DNA from: Gammaproteobacteria bacterium MOLA455
GTDB lineage: Bacteria > Pseudomonadota > Gammaproteobacteria > Pseudomonadales > Porticoccaceae
Reading direction: 5' to 3'
NCBI GenBank assembly: GCA_000511875.1
Contig: AZIN01000004.1
Location: 62,001 to 126,000 of the forward strand
Length of the DNA: 64,000 bases
Shown here: positions 47,271 to 57,144 of the stretch, in pieces
Layout of the letters: every line of letters starts with the position of its first letter
How positions within the stretch are numbered: the stretch's first letter is position 1
Notes under the pieces: generated by a model
The model's database searches: none
What the model saw: the letters and a program-made list of their open reading frames with translations, nothing else
What the model was told of the DNA's origin: nothing
Program-made: the position numbers and the translations under genes

Positions 47271-49814
47271 TTAGAACAGATCATCTGGCAGGCTGTTAAC
47301 AGCGCCGCCTGGCAGTGTTTCTCCACCGATCAATTCAGGCACATTTTCCGTTCTGAAAAACTCAAAAATACCGCTTTGATTTGGCGCCACACGCTTGCCG
47401 GTTTTGGCATCAATTTTAACCATAACGATTCCATCTGGCTGCGGCCTCTCTATATCAGGCTTGCCCTCAAGAGCTTGGCGGGCAAAGTCGATCCAAATGG
47501 GTAGTGCGGCCGATCCACCGTATTCATTGCGACCGATCTTTGAATTGTTGTCGAATCCAACCCAGGTAGTCACGGTCAGATGCGGCGAGTAGCCTGAAAA
47601 CCAGGCATCTCTGGGTCCGTTAGTAGTACCTGTTTTACCCGCAAGATCGGTGCGCTTGAGCACCTTCGCTTTGACCCCCGTGCCTCGTGTAATGACATCT
47701 TTTAACATTGAGTCGATCAGAAAAGCGGTTTGCTTATTGACCACTCTATCGGCTCTAGGTTTGGCCGCCTCGTCGGTTGGCCGCTGCTGCAGTGCGCGCT
47801 TAATAACTTCTAAGCTTTTGCGCTCTTCCTCGGCAATTGATTCATCGGCGAGGCTATTGAGCAATTCTTCCAATTGCATATCCACTTGGTTCACTGCAGC
47901 TGAGTACGCTTTCGCATCAGTGTTAGATTGACCTGCGGTTAAGGCTGCAGGCTTGATCGCACTATCAACTGTGTCGGTTTCACAGCTATTGCACAGTGTT
48001 TTTGGTGTCGCTTGATAGATAATATTGCCGTCGCGGTCGATCACGGTGTCCAACACGTAGGGAGAAACACTATAGCCGCCATTGGCAATAATATTGTAGG
48101 CGCTGGCTACTTTGAGTGGGGTTAAGGCGTGGCTTCCTAGAGCTAAGGATAGATCTATAGGCATATCACCCGTATCAAAACCAAACGCCTGAAGCCCCTC
48201 CAGAGTGCGATCAATACCCATGCGGCGCAGCAGTCTTATCGACACCATATTGCGTGAGCGGTAGAGCGCCTCGCGGAGGCGGGTCGGGCCGTAGAACTTG
48301 CCGCCGTCATTTTCCGGCCGCCACATGTCCTCTAAGTTTTTATCGTTAAACACTACTGGCGCATCATTGATAATCGAAGCCGGTGTAAAACCACTGTTGA
48401 GTGCAGCGGCATAGATAAAGGGTTTGAAGTTCGACCCTGGCTGACGCAGAGCCTGAGTGACTCGGTTAAAGCGGCTGTGGCGGAAATCAAAGCCACCAAC
48501 CAATGTGCGGATAGCGCCGTCCTGAGGGTTGAGCGCCACCAGTGCAGCCTGTACTTCAGGCATCTGAGCCAAAGTGGGAGAGCCGTCGTCTCGGCGAATT
48601 ATACGAATTAAGTCGCCGCGGCTAAATAGGTCCAAGGCGCTGGTAATAGGCGCACTGCGGGCATTAACGGTTTTGTATAGGCGCAGATCTTTAAGCCCAT
48701 CGAGCCAATTTAGCTCTTCAATATCGCCACTGCGATTGAGAACCCAGAGGCGGTCGTCGGCCACATCACTGACAATAACCGGCTCGAGTGTGCCAAATGT
48801 CAATGTCTTACTCAGTAATTCAGGCCACTCCTCCTCCGCCACTGCGGTCTCTTCTGGGCCGCGGTAGCCGTGCCGTTGGTCATAGGCGAGTATGCCTATT
48901 TGCACAGCACTGAGCCCCTGTTTTTGCATGGTTGAATCTATGGTGGTGATTGCAGAGTAGCCTTCGGTATAGGCCTTGAGGCCAAATTTATCCACTACCT
49001 GCTGGCGTACCATTTCGGCAACATAAGCGGCACTCAGTTCTGATATGGAGCCGTGATAGGAGGCCCGATCAGGCTCTTGCAACGCGACTTGATACTGTTC
49101 CTCGGTGATATTGTCGAGTGACAGCATGCGCTTGAGTATCCAGTTACGCCGAATCAGTGCGCGCTCGGGGTTGGCTATGGGGTTATAGGATGAAGGCGCT
49201 TTTGGCAGGCCTGCAATCATCGCGCTTTCTGCCAGAGTCAGCTGGTTGAGTTTTTTACCGTAATACACATTGGCTGCAGCCCCAATGCCATAAGCTCTGT
49301 TGCCGAAGTAAATCTTATTGGTATAAAGAGAGAGTATCTCCTGCTTGGTGAGGCCCTCCTCAATTTTAAAAGCGAGCAGTATTTCGTTGAATTTGCGGGT
49401 AAATTCCTGGCGATTGCTGAGAAAGAAGTTGCGCGCCACCTGCATGGTGATAGTGCTGCCACCACTTCGTATTCGGCCCGTAGTAATCAATTCACCTGCG
49501 GCGCGAAGTAGGCCAGTTACAGCGATTCCGCTGTGTTCAAAGAATCCGTCGTCCTCGGCGGCAAGAAACGCATCGATCATTGGTTGAGGTATCTCGTCGA
49601 ATGACACTGGCGAGCGCTTCTTTTCGCCGAACTCCGCAATAACTTTCAAATCTTGTGAATAGATTCGCAGTGGAATTTGTAACTCGATCTCCTTTAGTTC
49701 CTCGACTGATGGGAGTTTTGGGCTAAGGTAGAGGTACAAACAAGAGGCGACGACAAGGAAGCCGCCTATTCCAAGGAGGGCTAGCAGCGCTAGGGGTTTA
49801 ATCAGTCTTCGCAT
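47271..49814 (-). CDS. mrcA: Penicillin-binding protein 1A (bifunctional)
   Basis: An 847-residue peptidoglycan synthase with an N-terminal membrane anchor, a glycosyltransferase domain (EDDGFFEHSG, then GGSTITMQVARN), an OB-like insert and a transpeptidase domain with the Ser motif SNFK, SRN and KTGT. It polymerises and cross-links the cell wall. It is divergent from pilM, a conserved arrangement in Pseudomonas-like genomes. Confidence 0.95.
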   Translation of the reverse strand: MRRLIKPLALLALLGIGGFLVVASCLYLYLSPKLPSVEELKEIELQIPLRIYSQDLKVIAEFGEKKRSPVSFDEIPQPMIDAFLAAEDDGFFEHSGIAVTGLLRAAGELITTGRIRSGGSTITMQVARNFFLSNRQEFTRKFNEILLAFKIEEGLTKQEILSLYTNKIYFGNRAYGIGAAANVYYGKKLNQLTLAESAMIAGLPKAPSSYNPIANPERALIRRNWILKRMLSLDNITEEQYQVALQEPDRASYHGSISELSAAYVAEMVRQQVVDKFGLKAYTEGYSAITTIDSTMQKQGLSAVQIGILAYDQRHGYRGPEETAVAEEEWPELLSKTLTFGTLEPVIVSDVADDRLWVLNRSGDIEELNWLDGLKDLRLYKTVNARSAPITSALDLFSRGDLIRIIRRDDGSPTLAQMPEVQAALVALNPQDGAIRTLVGGFDFRHSRFNRVTQALRQPGSNFKPFIYAAALNSGFTPASIINDAPVVFNDKNLEDMWRPENDGGKFYGPTRLREALYRSRNMVSIRLLRRMGIDRTLEGLQAFGFDTGDMPIDLSLALGSHALTPLKVASAYNIIANGGYSVSPYVLDTVIDRDGNIIYQATPKTLCNSCETDTVDSAIKPAALTAGQSNTDAKAYSAAVNQVDMQLEELLNSLADESIAEEERKSLEVIKRALQQRPTDEAAKPRADRVVNKQTAFLIDSMLKDVITRGTGVKAKVLKRTDLAGKTGTTNGPRDAWFSGYSPHLTVTTWVGFDNNSKIGRNEYGGSAALPIWIDFARQALEGKPDIERPQPDGIVMVKIDAKTGKRVAPNQSGIFEFFRTENVPELIGGETLPGGAVNSLPDDLF

Positions 49815-49891
49815 AACTATCGCTTAGCCGTGGGGTCGTTTTTAGTTAAAAATTACCAAAGAGTTACTTAAATAGCGTTCTAACTCTTATT

Positions 49892-49910
49892 AAATTGGGT
49901 GCACCAATTT
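49892..49910. promoter_or_regulatory. Near-palindromic site in the mrcA/pilM divergent gap
   Basis: AAATTGGGTGCACCAATTT is a palindrome with one extra central base, located in the 239-base gap between two divergent genes. It could be an operator. I do not recognise the regulator. Confidence 0.35.
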
Positions 49911-50053
49911 CCGGCACCGGCGAAATCAGTGTCTATTATAGAGTGTAGGGAATGTGAAGTGCATCATTTGCAAGGATACCATCGGTTGTTACCGTGAGCC
50001 GCCACCAAGAATTTTGCACAAGAGTAGCCTAACTAAAGGACTTATATAAGAAA

Positions 50054-51121
50054 ATGGATTTTTTCGATTTTTTCGCCAAGCCCTCAAAGCCCATACTGGG
50101 AATGGATATTTCCTCGTCAGCGGTTAAGCTAATTGAACTGAGCAAGGCCGGAGACAGCTTCAAAGTCGAGGCCTACCGGGTTCTTCCTCTGCCACCAAAT
50201 ACCATAGTTGACAAAAATATAGCTGATCTCGACGCCCTGTCAGAGACTATCGCCGCAGTGGTAAAGCGCTCCGGTAGCAAGCTCACAGATATAGTGGCAG
50301 CAGTGTCCTCCTCTTCGGTGATCACCAAAGAGATTGAATTACCCGCTGGTCTCACTGAGTTGCAGATGGAAATGCAAATTGAAGTAGAAGCCGATCAATA
50401 TATCCCCTATCCAATGGAAGAGGTGGCTTTCGACTTCGATGTCTTGGGCGAAGCTGAAAACAACCCCGATTTAGTCCGAGTGCTGTTAGCCGCCTGCCGT
50501 CAAGAAAATGTTGAACATCGCCGTCAGGCGATAGAGATGGCAGGTTTAAATCCGAAAGTCATCGATGTCGAGAGCTTTGCGGTGGAGCGCACCTACAAGC
50601 TTATTGAAGGGCAGCTGGACGAGGTCAGCGATCAGGTGGTTGCCATTGCTGATATAGGGGCCAGCGTCTTTAGCTTTACCGTACTGGTGGACGGAAAAAT
50701 CATCTACAGTAGAGAGCAGCAGTTTGGCGGCAAGGAGCTCACCGAAGAAATTCAGCGGCGCTACGGACTCTCTTGGCAGGAAGCCGGGCAGGCAAAACGC
50801 AAAGGGGGGCTGCCAGAAGACTATGGCACGGAGGTCTTAGCACCATTTAAAGAGTCTCTAGTGCAACACATAACTCGCTCACTGCAATTTTTTTATAGCT
50901 CAAGCCACTTTAATTATGTCGATCAGCTTTTCTTGGCCGGGGGTGTTTCGGCACTGGAGGGGCTGGTAGATGAAGTTGAGCAGGTTATAGGTCTACCGAC
51001 GGCGGTGGCCAATCCCTTTGCCAATATGCAATTGCACAAATCAATCAACCCAACCGCCCTCGCCAATGATGCGCCAGCTATGCTGCTCGCCGTGGGTTTA
51101 GCCATGAGGAGTTTTGATTAA
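50054..51121 (+). CDS. pilM: Type IV pilus assembly ATPase-like protein PilM
   Basis: A 355-residue actin-like protein that forms the inner-membrane alignment complex with PilN. The N-terminal LGMDISSSAVKLIEL and ADIGASVFSF are the nucleotide-binding motifs. It starts the pilMNOPQ operon and is followed without a gap by pilN. Confidence 0.95.
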   Translation: MDFFDFFAKPSKPILGMDISSSAVKLIELSKAGDSFKVEAYRVLPLPPNTIVDKNIADLDALSETIAAVVKRSGSKLTDIVAAVSSSSVITKEIELPAGLTELQMEMQIEVEADQYIPYPMEEVAFDFDVLGEAENNPDLVRVLLAACRQENVEHRRQAIEMAGLNPKVIDVESFAVERTYKLIEGQLDEVSDQVVAIADIGASVFSFTVLVDGKIIYSREQQFGGKELTEEIQRRYGLSWQEAGQAKRKGGLPEDYGTEVLAPFKESLVQHITRSLQFFYSSSHFNYVDQLFLAGGVSALEGLVDEVEQVIGLPTAVANPFANMQLHKSINPTALANDAPAMLLAVGLAMRSFD

Positions 51122-51694
51122 ATGACGACAATTAATCTACTCCCCTGGCGGGAAGAGGCACGAGAGCTAGAGCGCAAAGCGTTTCTCGGCAAGCTGATTG
51201 CATCAGCCCTTTGCGGTTTTGCGCTGGTTCTTTTATGGGTCTTTTTGGCTCAGAATCAATTGGATAATCAGAACTCAAGGAACAGCTACCTGAAGTCAAA
51301 TATTGCTGAGATGGATAAAAAGGTTGCCGAAATCAGCCAGCTAAAAAACAAGAAGCAGGAAATGCTGTCGAGAATGAAAGTTATTCAGGATCTGCAGGGT
51401 AACCGTTCTGAGATTGTAAAAATATTTGACGAGCTGGTTCGCGCAGTGCCCGATGGCACCTATTTGGGCTCGCTGGAACTCAGCGAAGCGACCGTTAAAG
51501 TATCTGGTTACTCCGAGTCCAATAGTCGCATTTCTACCCTCATGAGAAATCTGGACATGTCTCATAAATACGCTAATTCGAATCTCACCAGAGTACAGCA
51601 TGATGCAAGAATGGGTGAGCAGGGTAGCGTTTTTGATTTACAGGTGGAGATAGAGAGACCTGCACCAGCAGGAGCAGAAAAATCGCTTCAATAG
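51122..51694 (+). CDS. pilN: Type IV pilus protein PilN
   Basis: A 190-residue bitopic inner-membrane protein with the conserved N-terminal INLLPWREEARE that binds PilM, a membrane segment at about 26-43, a short coiled coil, and a periplasmic ferredoxin-like domain. It starts directly after the pilM stop. Confidence 0.94.
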   Translation: MTTINLLPWREEARELERKAFLGKLIASALCGFALVLLWVFLAQNQLDNQNSRNSYLKSNIAEMDKKVAEISQLKNKKQEMLSRMKVIQDLQGNRSEIVKIFDELVRAVPDGTYLGSLELSEATVKVSGYSESNSRISTLMRNLDMSHKYANSNLTRVQHDARMGEQGSVFDLQVEIERPAPAGAEKSLQ

Positions 51695-51773
51695 GGCTCT
51701 TTAATAGGGCTCCTAAAGAGGATTGCTAGCACTTAAATTACGACAACAGCACAAAATTATTAGCAGGGATGTT

Positions 51774-52385
51774 ATGTCATTTAAAGAGAGTCTAAATGAG
51801 CTTAAGGATATCGACTTCGCCGATCTGGATATTCAGCAGATTGGTGTTTGGCCTGCGGCATTAAAAACCGTTTTAGTCGCATCAATCCTCTTGCTGATCA
51901 TCGGCTTGGGTTATTTTTTAAAGATCAAAGATATTAGTCTTTTAACTGAGCGAGCTGTTGCCCAAGAGCGCGAGTTGCTGCAGCAGTACCAGAGCAAGGC
52001 CTTTCTTGCGGCTAATCTGGATGCTTACCGTCAGCAGATGATCGAGCTAGATGAAACTTTTGGCGCACTGCTCAAACAGCTGCCCAAGGATACAGAGGTA
52101 CCCGGTCTCTTAGAGGATATTACTGAGGTTGCCTATGGCAGTGGTCTAGTGATGAAGTCGATCAATTTACAGCCGGAAAAGATTTCAGAATTCTATGTGG
52201 AGTTGCCAATCAAAATAGATGTCACAGGTGACTATCATGACTTTGGCTCCTTTGTCAGTGGTGTCGCTTCACTGCCGCGCATAGTTACTCTCCATGATTA
52301 CGTAATCAAGCAATCTGATGGCTCTCGCCTGAATATGCAGATCGATGCTCGGACCTATAGATATAAAGCGGAGACAGAACAGTGA
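51774..52385 (+). CDS. pilO: Type IV pilus protein PilO
   Basis: A 203-residue bitopic inner-membrane protein pairing with PilN. One membrane segment (about 30-50) is followed by a coiled coil and a ferredoxin-like fold. A TTG at 51723 is in frame, but the ATG at 51774 follows AGGGA and begins MSFKESLNEL, the normal family start. It overlaps pilP by four bases. Confidence 0.93.
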   Translation: MSFKESLNELKDIDFADLDIQQIGVWPAALKTVLVASILLLIIGLGYFLKIKDISLLTERAVAQERELLQQYQSKAFLAANLDAYRQQMIELDETFGALLKQLPKDTEVPGLLEDITEVAYGSGLVMKSINLQPEKISEFYVELPIKIDVTGDYHDFGSFVSGVASLPRIVTLHDYVIKQSDGSRLNMQIDARTYRYKAETEQ

Positions 52386-52906
52386 GCAATCATTTTTTAG
52401 TAATAGCTTTAGTCTCTTTGGTCAGTCTCGCGGGATGCTCAAGTGACCGCAAGCACAGTGATCTGGACAAGAAAATGAGCGACGCGCGCACAAGACCTCA
52501 GGGCGTTATAGAGCCACTTCCCGAATATCCAGCGGCGGAGCGCTTTAACTATTCTGTCCTTGCATTGCGCAGTCCTTTTGAGGCGCCAGCCATTATCACT
52601 GGAGATGAAAAAATTTCGGGTAAAGCGGTGTCGGCCCCCGATCAATCGAGAACCAAAGAACCCCTCGAACTGGTTAATTATACATCTCTCTCCATGGTCG
52701 GAATACTGGCCAAAGGTAATACGATGTGGGCGCTAGTGGACGATGGTGGAGGCAAGGTTCATCGCGTAACAGATGGTAATTATTTAGGTAGAAATTTTGG
52801 CTTAATCACGCTTGTAAATCGCCGTGAGATCGAGCTTATCGAAACCGTTCCGGACGGTAAAGGCGGATGGATTAACCGACCGCGCACAATGGCCATGGAA
52901 GAATGA
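52382..52906 (+). CDS. pilP: Type IV pilus lipoprotein PilP
   Basis: A 174-residue lipoprotein with a lipobox (SLAGC, acylated Cys19) and the C-terminal HR/beta-sandwich domain that links the inner-membrane PilMNO complex to the PilQ secretin. The start is GTG at 52382, overlapping the pilO stop, and its own stop overlaps the pilQ ATG. Confidence 0.93.
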   Translation: MSNHFLVIALVSLVSLAGCSSDRKHSDLDKKMSDARTRPQGVIEPLPEYPAAERFNYSVLALRSPFEAPAIITGDEKISGKAVSAPDQSRTKEPLELVNYTSLSMVGILAKGNTMWALVDDGGGKVHRVTDGNYLGRNFGLITLVNRREIELIETVPDGKGGWINRPRTMAMEE

Positions 52907-55215
52907 GCAACTCGCTAGGGAAACGAAAAATGATCAGTCGAATCAAACGCAACATCTATTTTTTATTGGCGCTTTTGCCGGCACTTGCTGGTGCAGCAAC
53001 TCAGGTAACAGATATTGAATTTGCTTCTCTGCAAGGAGATCAGTTTGAGATCAGATTGCAGTTTTCCGAGCAGCCACCCGAGACCAACGCCTATGAGATT
53101 GGCAACCCCGCACGTTTGATTGTAGATTTTCCTGGAGTCGAAAGCAGTCTGTCGCAAAAAAAATATGCCTTGGGTTTTGAAAATGCCAATGAGGCTGTGA
53201 TTATTTCAGATGGTAGCCGGACGCGACTTATAGTTAATCTTAATCAATCCGTACCTTTTGAAATAAACAGCGACAATAACAGTGTTACTGTGCGCGCAGG
53301 TGCTGGAGCTGGTATTGAAACCAGCCTATCAAGCCGGTCTGATTCACTGGCGGCAGTCACTTCTCGAGTAGCACTTTCGCCGGGCTCTAGTACTACTAAT
53401 ACAGCCGTTACTGCAGCGCCTGAGCAGAGTGCTGTAGCTGTCACCGATGTGGATTTCCGTCGCGGCGAAGATGGTTCAGGTAGCATACATATTAGTCTTA
53501 GCCAGCCCTCGGTTAATGTGGATATTGATCGCAGTAATCACCAGATTCAACTGTCTTTTTATCAGACTGAGTTGCCCGATCAATTCGATAGGCGGCTCGA
53601 TGTTGTGGATTTCGCCACGCCAGTTAAGACCATTGATAGCAAGCAAGAGGGCACCACTGCCACTGTGACTATCGATGCCTCTGGGCAATATGACTATCTC
53701 GCCTATCAAGCCGATGGTCAATATGTGGTTAATATCAAGCCGCTCACCGATGCTGAAGTTGAGGAGCAATCGAAAAAGTTTGCCTTTAGTGGCGAGCGTT
53801 TAACTCTGGATTTCCAAGATATTGAGGTGCGCTCAGTACTGCAAATTATTGCTGAATTTACCTCACTGAACCTGGTGGCCAGTGATACCGTCACGGGTAA
53901 TATTACGCTGTGGTTGGATGATGTGCCCTGGGACCAGGCTCTGGAAATTATTCTCAAAGCCAAGGGTCTAGATAAGCGCCAGGAGGGCAATGTACTAATG
54001 GTCGCGCCAGCAGCTGAAATTGCTGAGCAGGAGCGCCTGCAGGTTGAGGCCAACAAACAGCTTCAGGAATTAGCCCCACTGGAAACGACTTTTGTGCGGA
54101 TTAAATACGCTGATGCCGCTGAAATTTTTGAATTGTTTACCGCCAGTCGCAGCGACGAGGGTCAGTCTAGTGGTGGAGGTCGTGAAGGCAATGCCACTAC
54201 CACTATTTTGTCTGAGCGCGGCAGTGCCATAGTCGACGAGCGCACCAACACAATTATTCTCACCGATACAGAGGATAAGATTAATGCCTTTAAGCGTCTG
54301 ATCGATGAAATTGATGTTCCGATTAAGCAGGTCTTAATTGAAGCGCGGATTGTCATTGCCAATACCGACTTCAAAAAAGAGCTCGGCGTAACCTGGGGCT
54401 TGGCAGGTATTGATAAGTTGGCTGGCAGTACCACTAGCAGTGCATTTGGCGATCGAACTCTGGGTTTTTCCGGGCGTAGATCTGGGCTTGCACCTGGTGC
54501 TGGTGTAAAGGAAAGTTTCACTTATTCTGCTGATGAGATAGAAACGGATAACGGTGCTGACGGAGTGCCGGGGGGTGGTGATGATGGCCCAACGACCTAT
54601 ACCAGAGATTTTGACTTTGGCTTGGGTGACAGCCTAGCGGTAGATCTCGGTGTCGCCAATCCCACCGGCTCTTTCAGTCTTGGTTACCTAACCGATAATT
54701 TCCTCATTGATCTCGAGCTGAGCGCCCTAGAATCCGATGGCTTTGGCGAAATTGTCTCCCAGCCAAAAGTACTTACCGGCGACAAGCAGCAAGCGGTGAT
54801 TAAATCGGGAACTGAAATAGCCTACCAAAAGGCTACCTCAAGCGGTGCAACTAGCATAGAATTCAAGGAGGCAGTGTTGCAGTTAGAGGTTACCCCTCAG
54901 ATCACACCGGACAATCGAATTATCATGGATTTGCTGGTTTCACAGGATTCAGTAGGTGCGTTTACCCCCACAGGAGAGCCGTCGATCGATATTACTCAGA
55001 TCGAAACTCAGGCATTGGTCGGCAACGGGCAAACGTTGGTGTTAGGGGGTATTTTTCAAACAGAAGAAGTTAATGGCACAGATAAGGTGCCAATGCTGGG
55101 TGATTTACCCCTGTTGGGTAAGTTGTTCCGAAATGACCTGCGCAATATTGAAAAACGTGAAATACTTATTTTCATAACACCTAAAATAATTGACGATAAT
55201 TTGCTGGATCGATGA
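52903..55215 (+). CDS. pilQ: Type IV pilus secretin PilQ
   Basis: A 770-residue outer-membrane secretin. Order: signal peptide, two AMIN domains (about 30-130 and 170-270), an N0/secretin-TonB domain (about 290-380), an N1 domain and the secretin barrel with VPMLGDLPLLGKLF near its end. An acidic, Gly-rich stretch (about residues 546-565) is inserted in the secretin region. The ATG at 52903 overlaps pilP; an ATG at 52930 with AGGG upstream is also possible. aroK overlaps the stop. Confidence 0.95.
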   Translation: MSNSLGKRKMISRIKRNIYFLLALLPALAGAATQVTDIEFASLQGDQFEIRLQFSEQPPETNAYEIGNPARLIVDFPGVESSLSQKKYALGFENANEAVIISDGSRTRLIVNLNQSVPFEINSDNNSVTVRAGAGAGIETSLSSRSDSLAAVTSRVALSPGSSTTNTAVTAAPEQSAVAVTDVDFRRGEDGSGSIHISLSQPSVNVDIDRSNHQIQLSFYQTELPDQFDRRLDVVDFATPVKTIDSKQEGTTATVTIDASGQYDYLAYQADGQYVVNIKPLTDAEVEEQSKKFAFSGERLTLDFQDIEVRSVLQIIAEFTSLNLVASDTVTGNITLWLDDVPWDQALEIILKAKGLDKRQEGNVLMVAPAAEIAEQERLQVEANKQLQELAPLETTFVRIKYADAAEIFELFTASRSDEGQSSGGGREGNATTTILSERGSAIVDERTNTIILTDTEDKINAFKRLIDEIDVPIKQVLIEARIVIANTDFKKELGVTWGLAGIDKLAGSTTSSAFGDRTLGFSGRRSGLAPGAGVKESFTYSADEIETDNGADGVPGGGDDGPTTYTRDFDFGLGDSLAVDLGVANPTGSFSLGYLTDNFLIDLELSALESDGFGEIVSQPKVLTGDKQQAVIKSGTEIAYQKATSSGATSIEFKEAVLQLEVTPQITPDNRIIMDLLVSQDSVGAFTPTGEPSIDITQIETQALVGNGQTLVLGGIFQTEEVNGTDKVPMLGDLPLLGKLFRNDLRNIEKREILIFITPKIIDDNLLDR

Positions 55216-55730
55216 AATCACAACATATTTTTCTCGTTGGCCCCATGGGTGCTGGCAAAACCACTATAGGCAAGCACCTGGCAGGATTGCTGGGGCTATC
55301 TTTTATCGATGTGGATTCAGAGATTGAGACCCGCGCTGGCGCCGATATCCAATGGATCTTTGATATGGAAGGTGAGGCCGGTTTTCGCGAGCGAGAGAGC
55401 AAGGTGCTGGCTGATCTGGTGGCCGATAAGCAGCCAAAAGTTATAGCCACCGGGGGTGGAATAGTCCTTAGCGGCGACAATCGTGGAATTCTTCAGGCCA
55501 GTGGTCTGGTAGTCTATCTATCTGCCACATTCGAACAGCTAGTTGAACGCACCAAGCGGGATAAAACCCGGCCATTACTTCAGGTTGATGATCGTGAAGC
55601 GGTGATCAAGCAACTTATAGAAACCCGCAGCCCGCTTTACAATCAAGTCGCCGACCTAGTATTCCCCTCAGGGTCAACACAGCCCCTCAAGTTGGCAAAG
55701 AAACTGGCTGAAGCTGTCTCTTCCCTATGA
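55212..55730 (+). CDS. aroK: Shikimate kinase
   Basis: A 172-residue kinase for the fifth step of the shikimate pathway. The P-loop is GPMGAGKTTIGKHLA and the shikimate-binding part is DVDSEIE with GGGIV. It overlaps the pilQ stop by four bases, so it is coupled to the pilus operon. Confidence 0.96.
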   Translation: MKSQHIFLVGPMGAGKTTIGKHLAGLLGLSFIDVDSEIETRAGADIQWIFDMEGEAGFRERESKVLADLVADKQPKVIATGGGIVLSGDNRGILQASGLVVYLSATFEQLVERTKRDKTRPLLQVDDREAVIKQLIETRSPLYNQVADLVFPSGSTQPLKLAKKLAEAVSSL

Positions 55731-55801
55731 TAAGCTTGTGAGTCTATTTTTCGTTGTCACTCCGTGGCCGCGCCCTTTAATAGCCTCATTCAGAGTGATT
55801 C

Positions 55802-56896
55802 ATGGCCTCAAAATCAACACAAGTTCAGGTTTCATTGGGTGATCGTTCCTACCCTATTTTTATTGGTTCCGATGAGATTCGCAATAGCGATATAGCCAGC
55901 TACATTGGCGGTAAGAAAGTCCTGATTGTTACCAATGAAACCATTGCTCCCCTCTACCTTGAGTTACTCAAGGGCCAGTTGACGGACAAACAGGTCGATA
56001 GCGTTATTCTCGCCGATGGCGAACAACACAAAAATCTCGACACCCTCAACCTTATCTTTGATCAGCTAATTGGCGGCCATCATGATCGCAAGACCACGCT
56101 GATTGCTCTAGGTGGCGGTGTGGTGGGTGATATGACCGGCTTCGCTGCCGCCTGTTATCAGCGCGGCGTACCCTTTATTCAGATTCCAACCACATTGCTG
56201 GCACAGGTTGATTCGTCTGTTGGTGGCAAGACCGCGGTCAATCATGCCATGGGCAAAAACATGATCGGCGCTTTCTATCAGCCTCAGGCGGTGATTATTG
56301 ATACAGATACGCTGTCTACGCTGCCTGATCGAGAATTTCATGCTGGTCTCGCCGAAGTCATAAAGTATGGCCTAATCGTCGATGCTGTGTTTTTCCAGTG
56401 GTTGGAAAACAATGTCGACTTATTATTGCAGCGTGACAAACAGGCACTGGCTTACGCCGTAGAGCTGTCATGTGTGAGCAAGGCGCGAATTGTTGCCGAA
56501 GATGAAACCGAGCAGGGCATCCGCGCTATTTTAAATTTAGGCCACACCTTTGGCCACGCCATTGAAACCTTTCAGAACTACAGGCAGTGGATTCACGGTG
56601 AAGCTGTAGCTGCGGGAATGGTCATGGCTGCAGAGTTGTCGGTGATTAGTGGAAATCTGCCGGAAGCGGATTTAAGCAGAACTAAAGCGCTATTAAAGCG
56701 CTGCTCACTGCCTGTGACACCGCCTGCAGATATGGCAGCGGAAGATTTTATCCGGTTAATGCTGAGGGATAAAAAAGTCCTCGACGGGCAATTGCGCCTA
56801 GTTCTGCTAAAGCATCTCGGCGAAGCCTGTGTTACCGATCAGTTTTCAATTGATCACCTCAATCAGGTATTGATCAAAGCCTGCACTGCTAGTTGA
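55802..56896 (+). CDS. aroB: 3-dehydroquinate synthase
   Basis: A 364-residue NAD- and zinc-dependent enzyme of the shikimate pathway. The NAD-binding [30 protein letters not shown], and the zinc-binding residues around GHTFGHAIE and HGEAVAAGM are all present. It follows aroK by 71 bases. The damX gene that follows aroB in E. coli is absent. Confidence 0.96.
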   Translation: MASKSTQVQVSLGDRSYPIFIGSDEIRNSDIASYIGGKKVLIVTNETIAPLYLELLKGQLTDKQVDSVILADGEQHKNLDTLNLIFDQLIGGHHDRKTTLIALGGGVVGDMTGFAAACYQRGVPFIQIPTTLLAQVDSSVGGKTAVNHAMGKNMIGAFYQPQAVIIDTDTLSTLPDREFHAGLAEVIKYGLIVDAVFFQWLENNVDLLLQRDKQALAYAVELSCVSKARIVAEDETEQGIRAILNLGHTFGHAIETFQNYRQWIHGEAVAAGMVMAAELSVISGNLPEADLSRTKALLKRCSLPVTPPADMAAEDFIRLMLRDKKVLDGQLRLVLLKHLGEACVTDQFSIDHLNQVLIKACTAS

Positions 56897-56971
56897 AAGC
56901 CTAGGGACGTATATTATGCGACTTTTTGGTCTCAATTAGGCTCCATCCCGCCGTTTACTGCGTACAGATAA

Positions 56972-57000
56972 TTGTCGTATTGTTTGGCAATGTGTAGAAT
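56972..57000 (+). promoter_or_regulatory. Candidate sigma-70 promoter upstream of gltB
   Basis: TTGTCG at 56972 and TAGAAT at 56995 are 17 bases apart, in the 248-base gap before gltB, followed by a GC-rich discriminator. The match to consensus is partial (four and five of six). Confidence 0.45.
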
Positions 57001-57144
57001 GCGCCGCACTTTGTCTGTTTAGCCTATTTGCGTTTCTCAAGGCTATTATCACTTTGCTCTTCAATGCTGGTTTATTAGCGCGCCCCGGCGCTGAAACCGC
57101 GCTGCATGAAGGGTTTAACTTGAAATTTTACTTAGAGTTTATTT

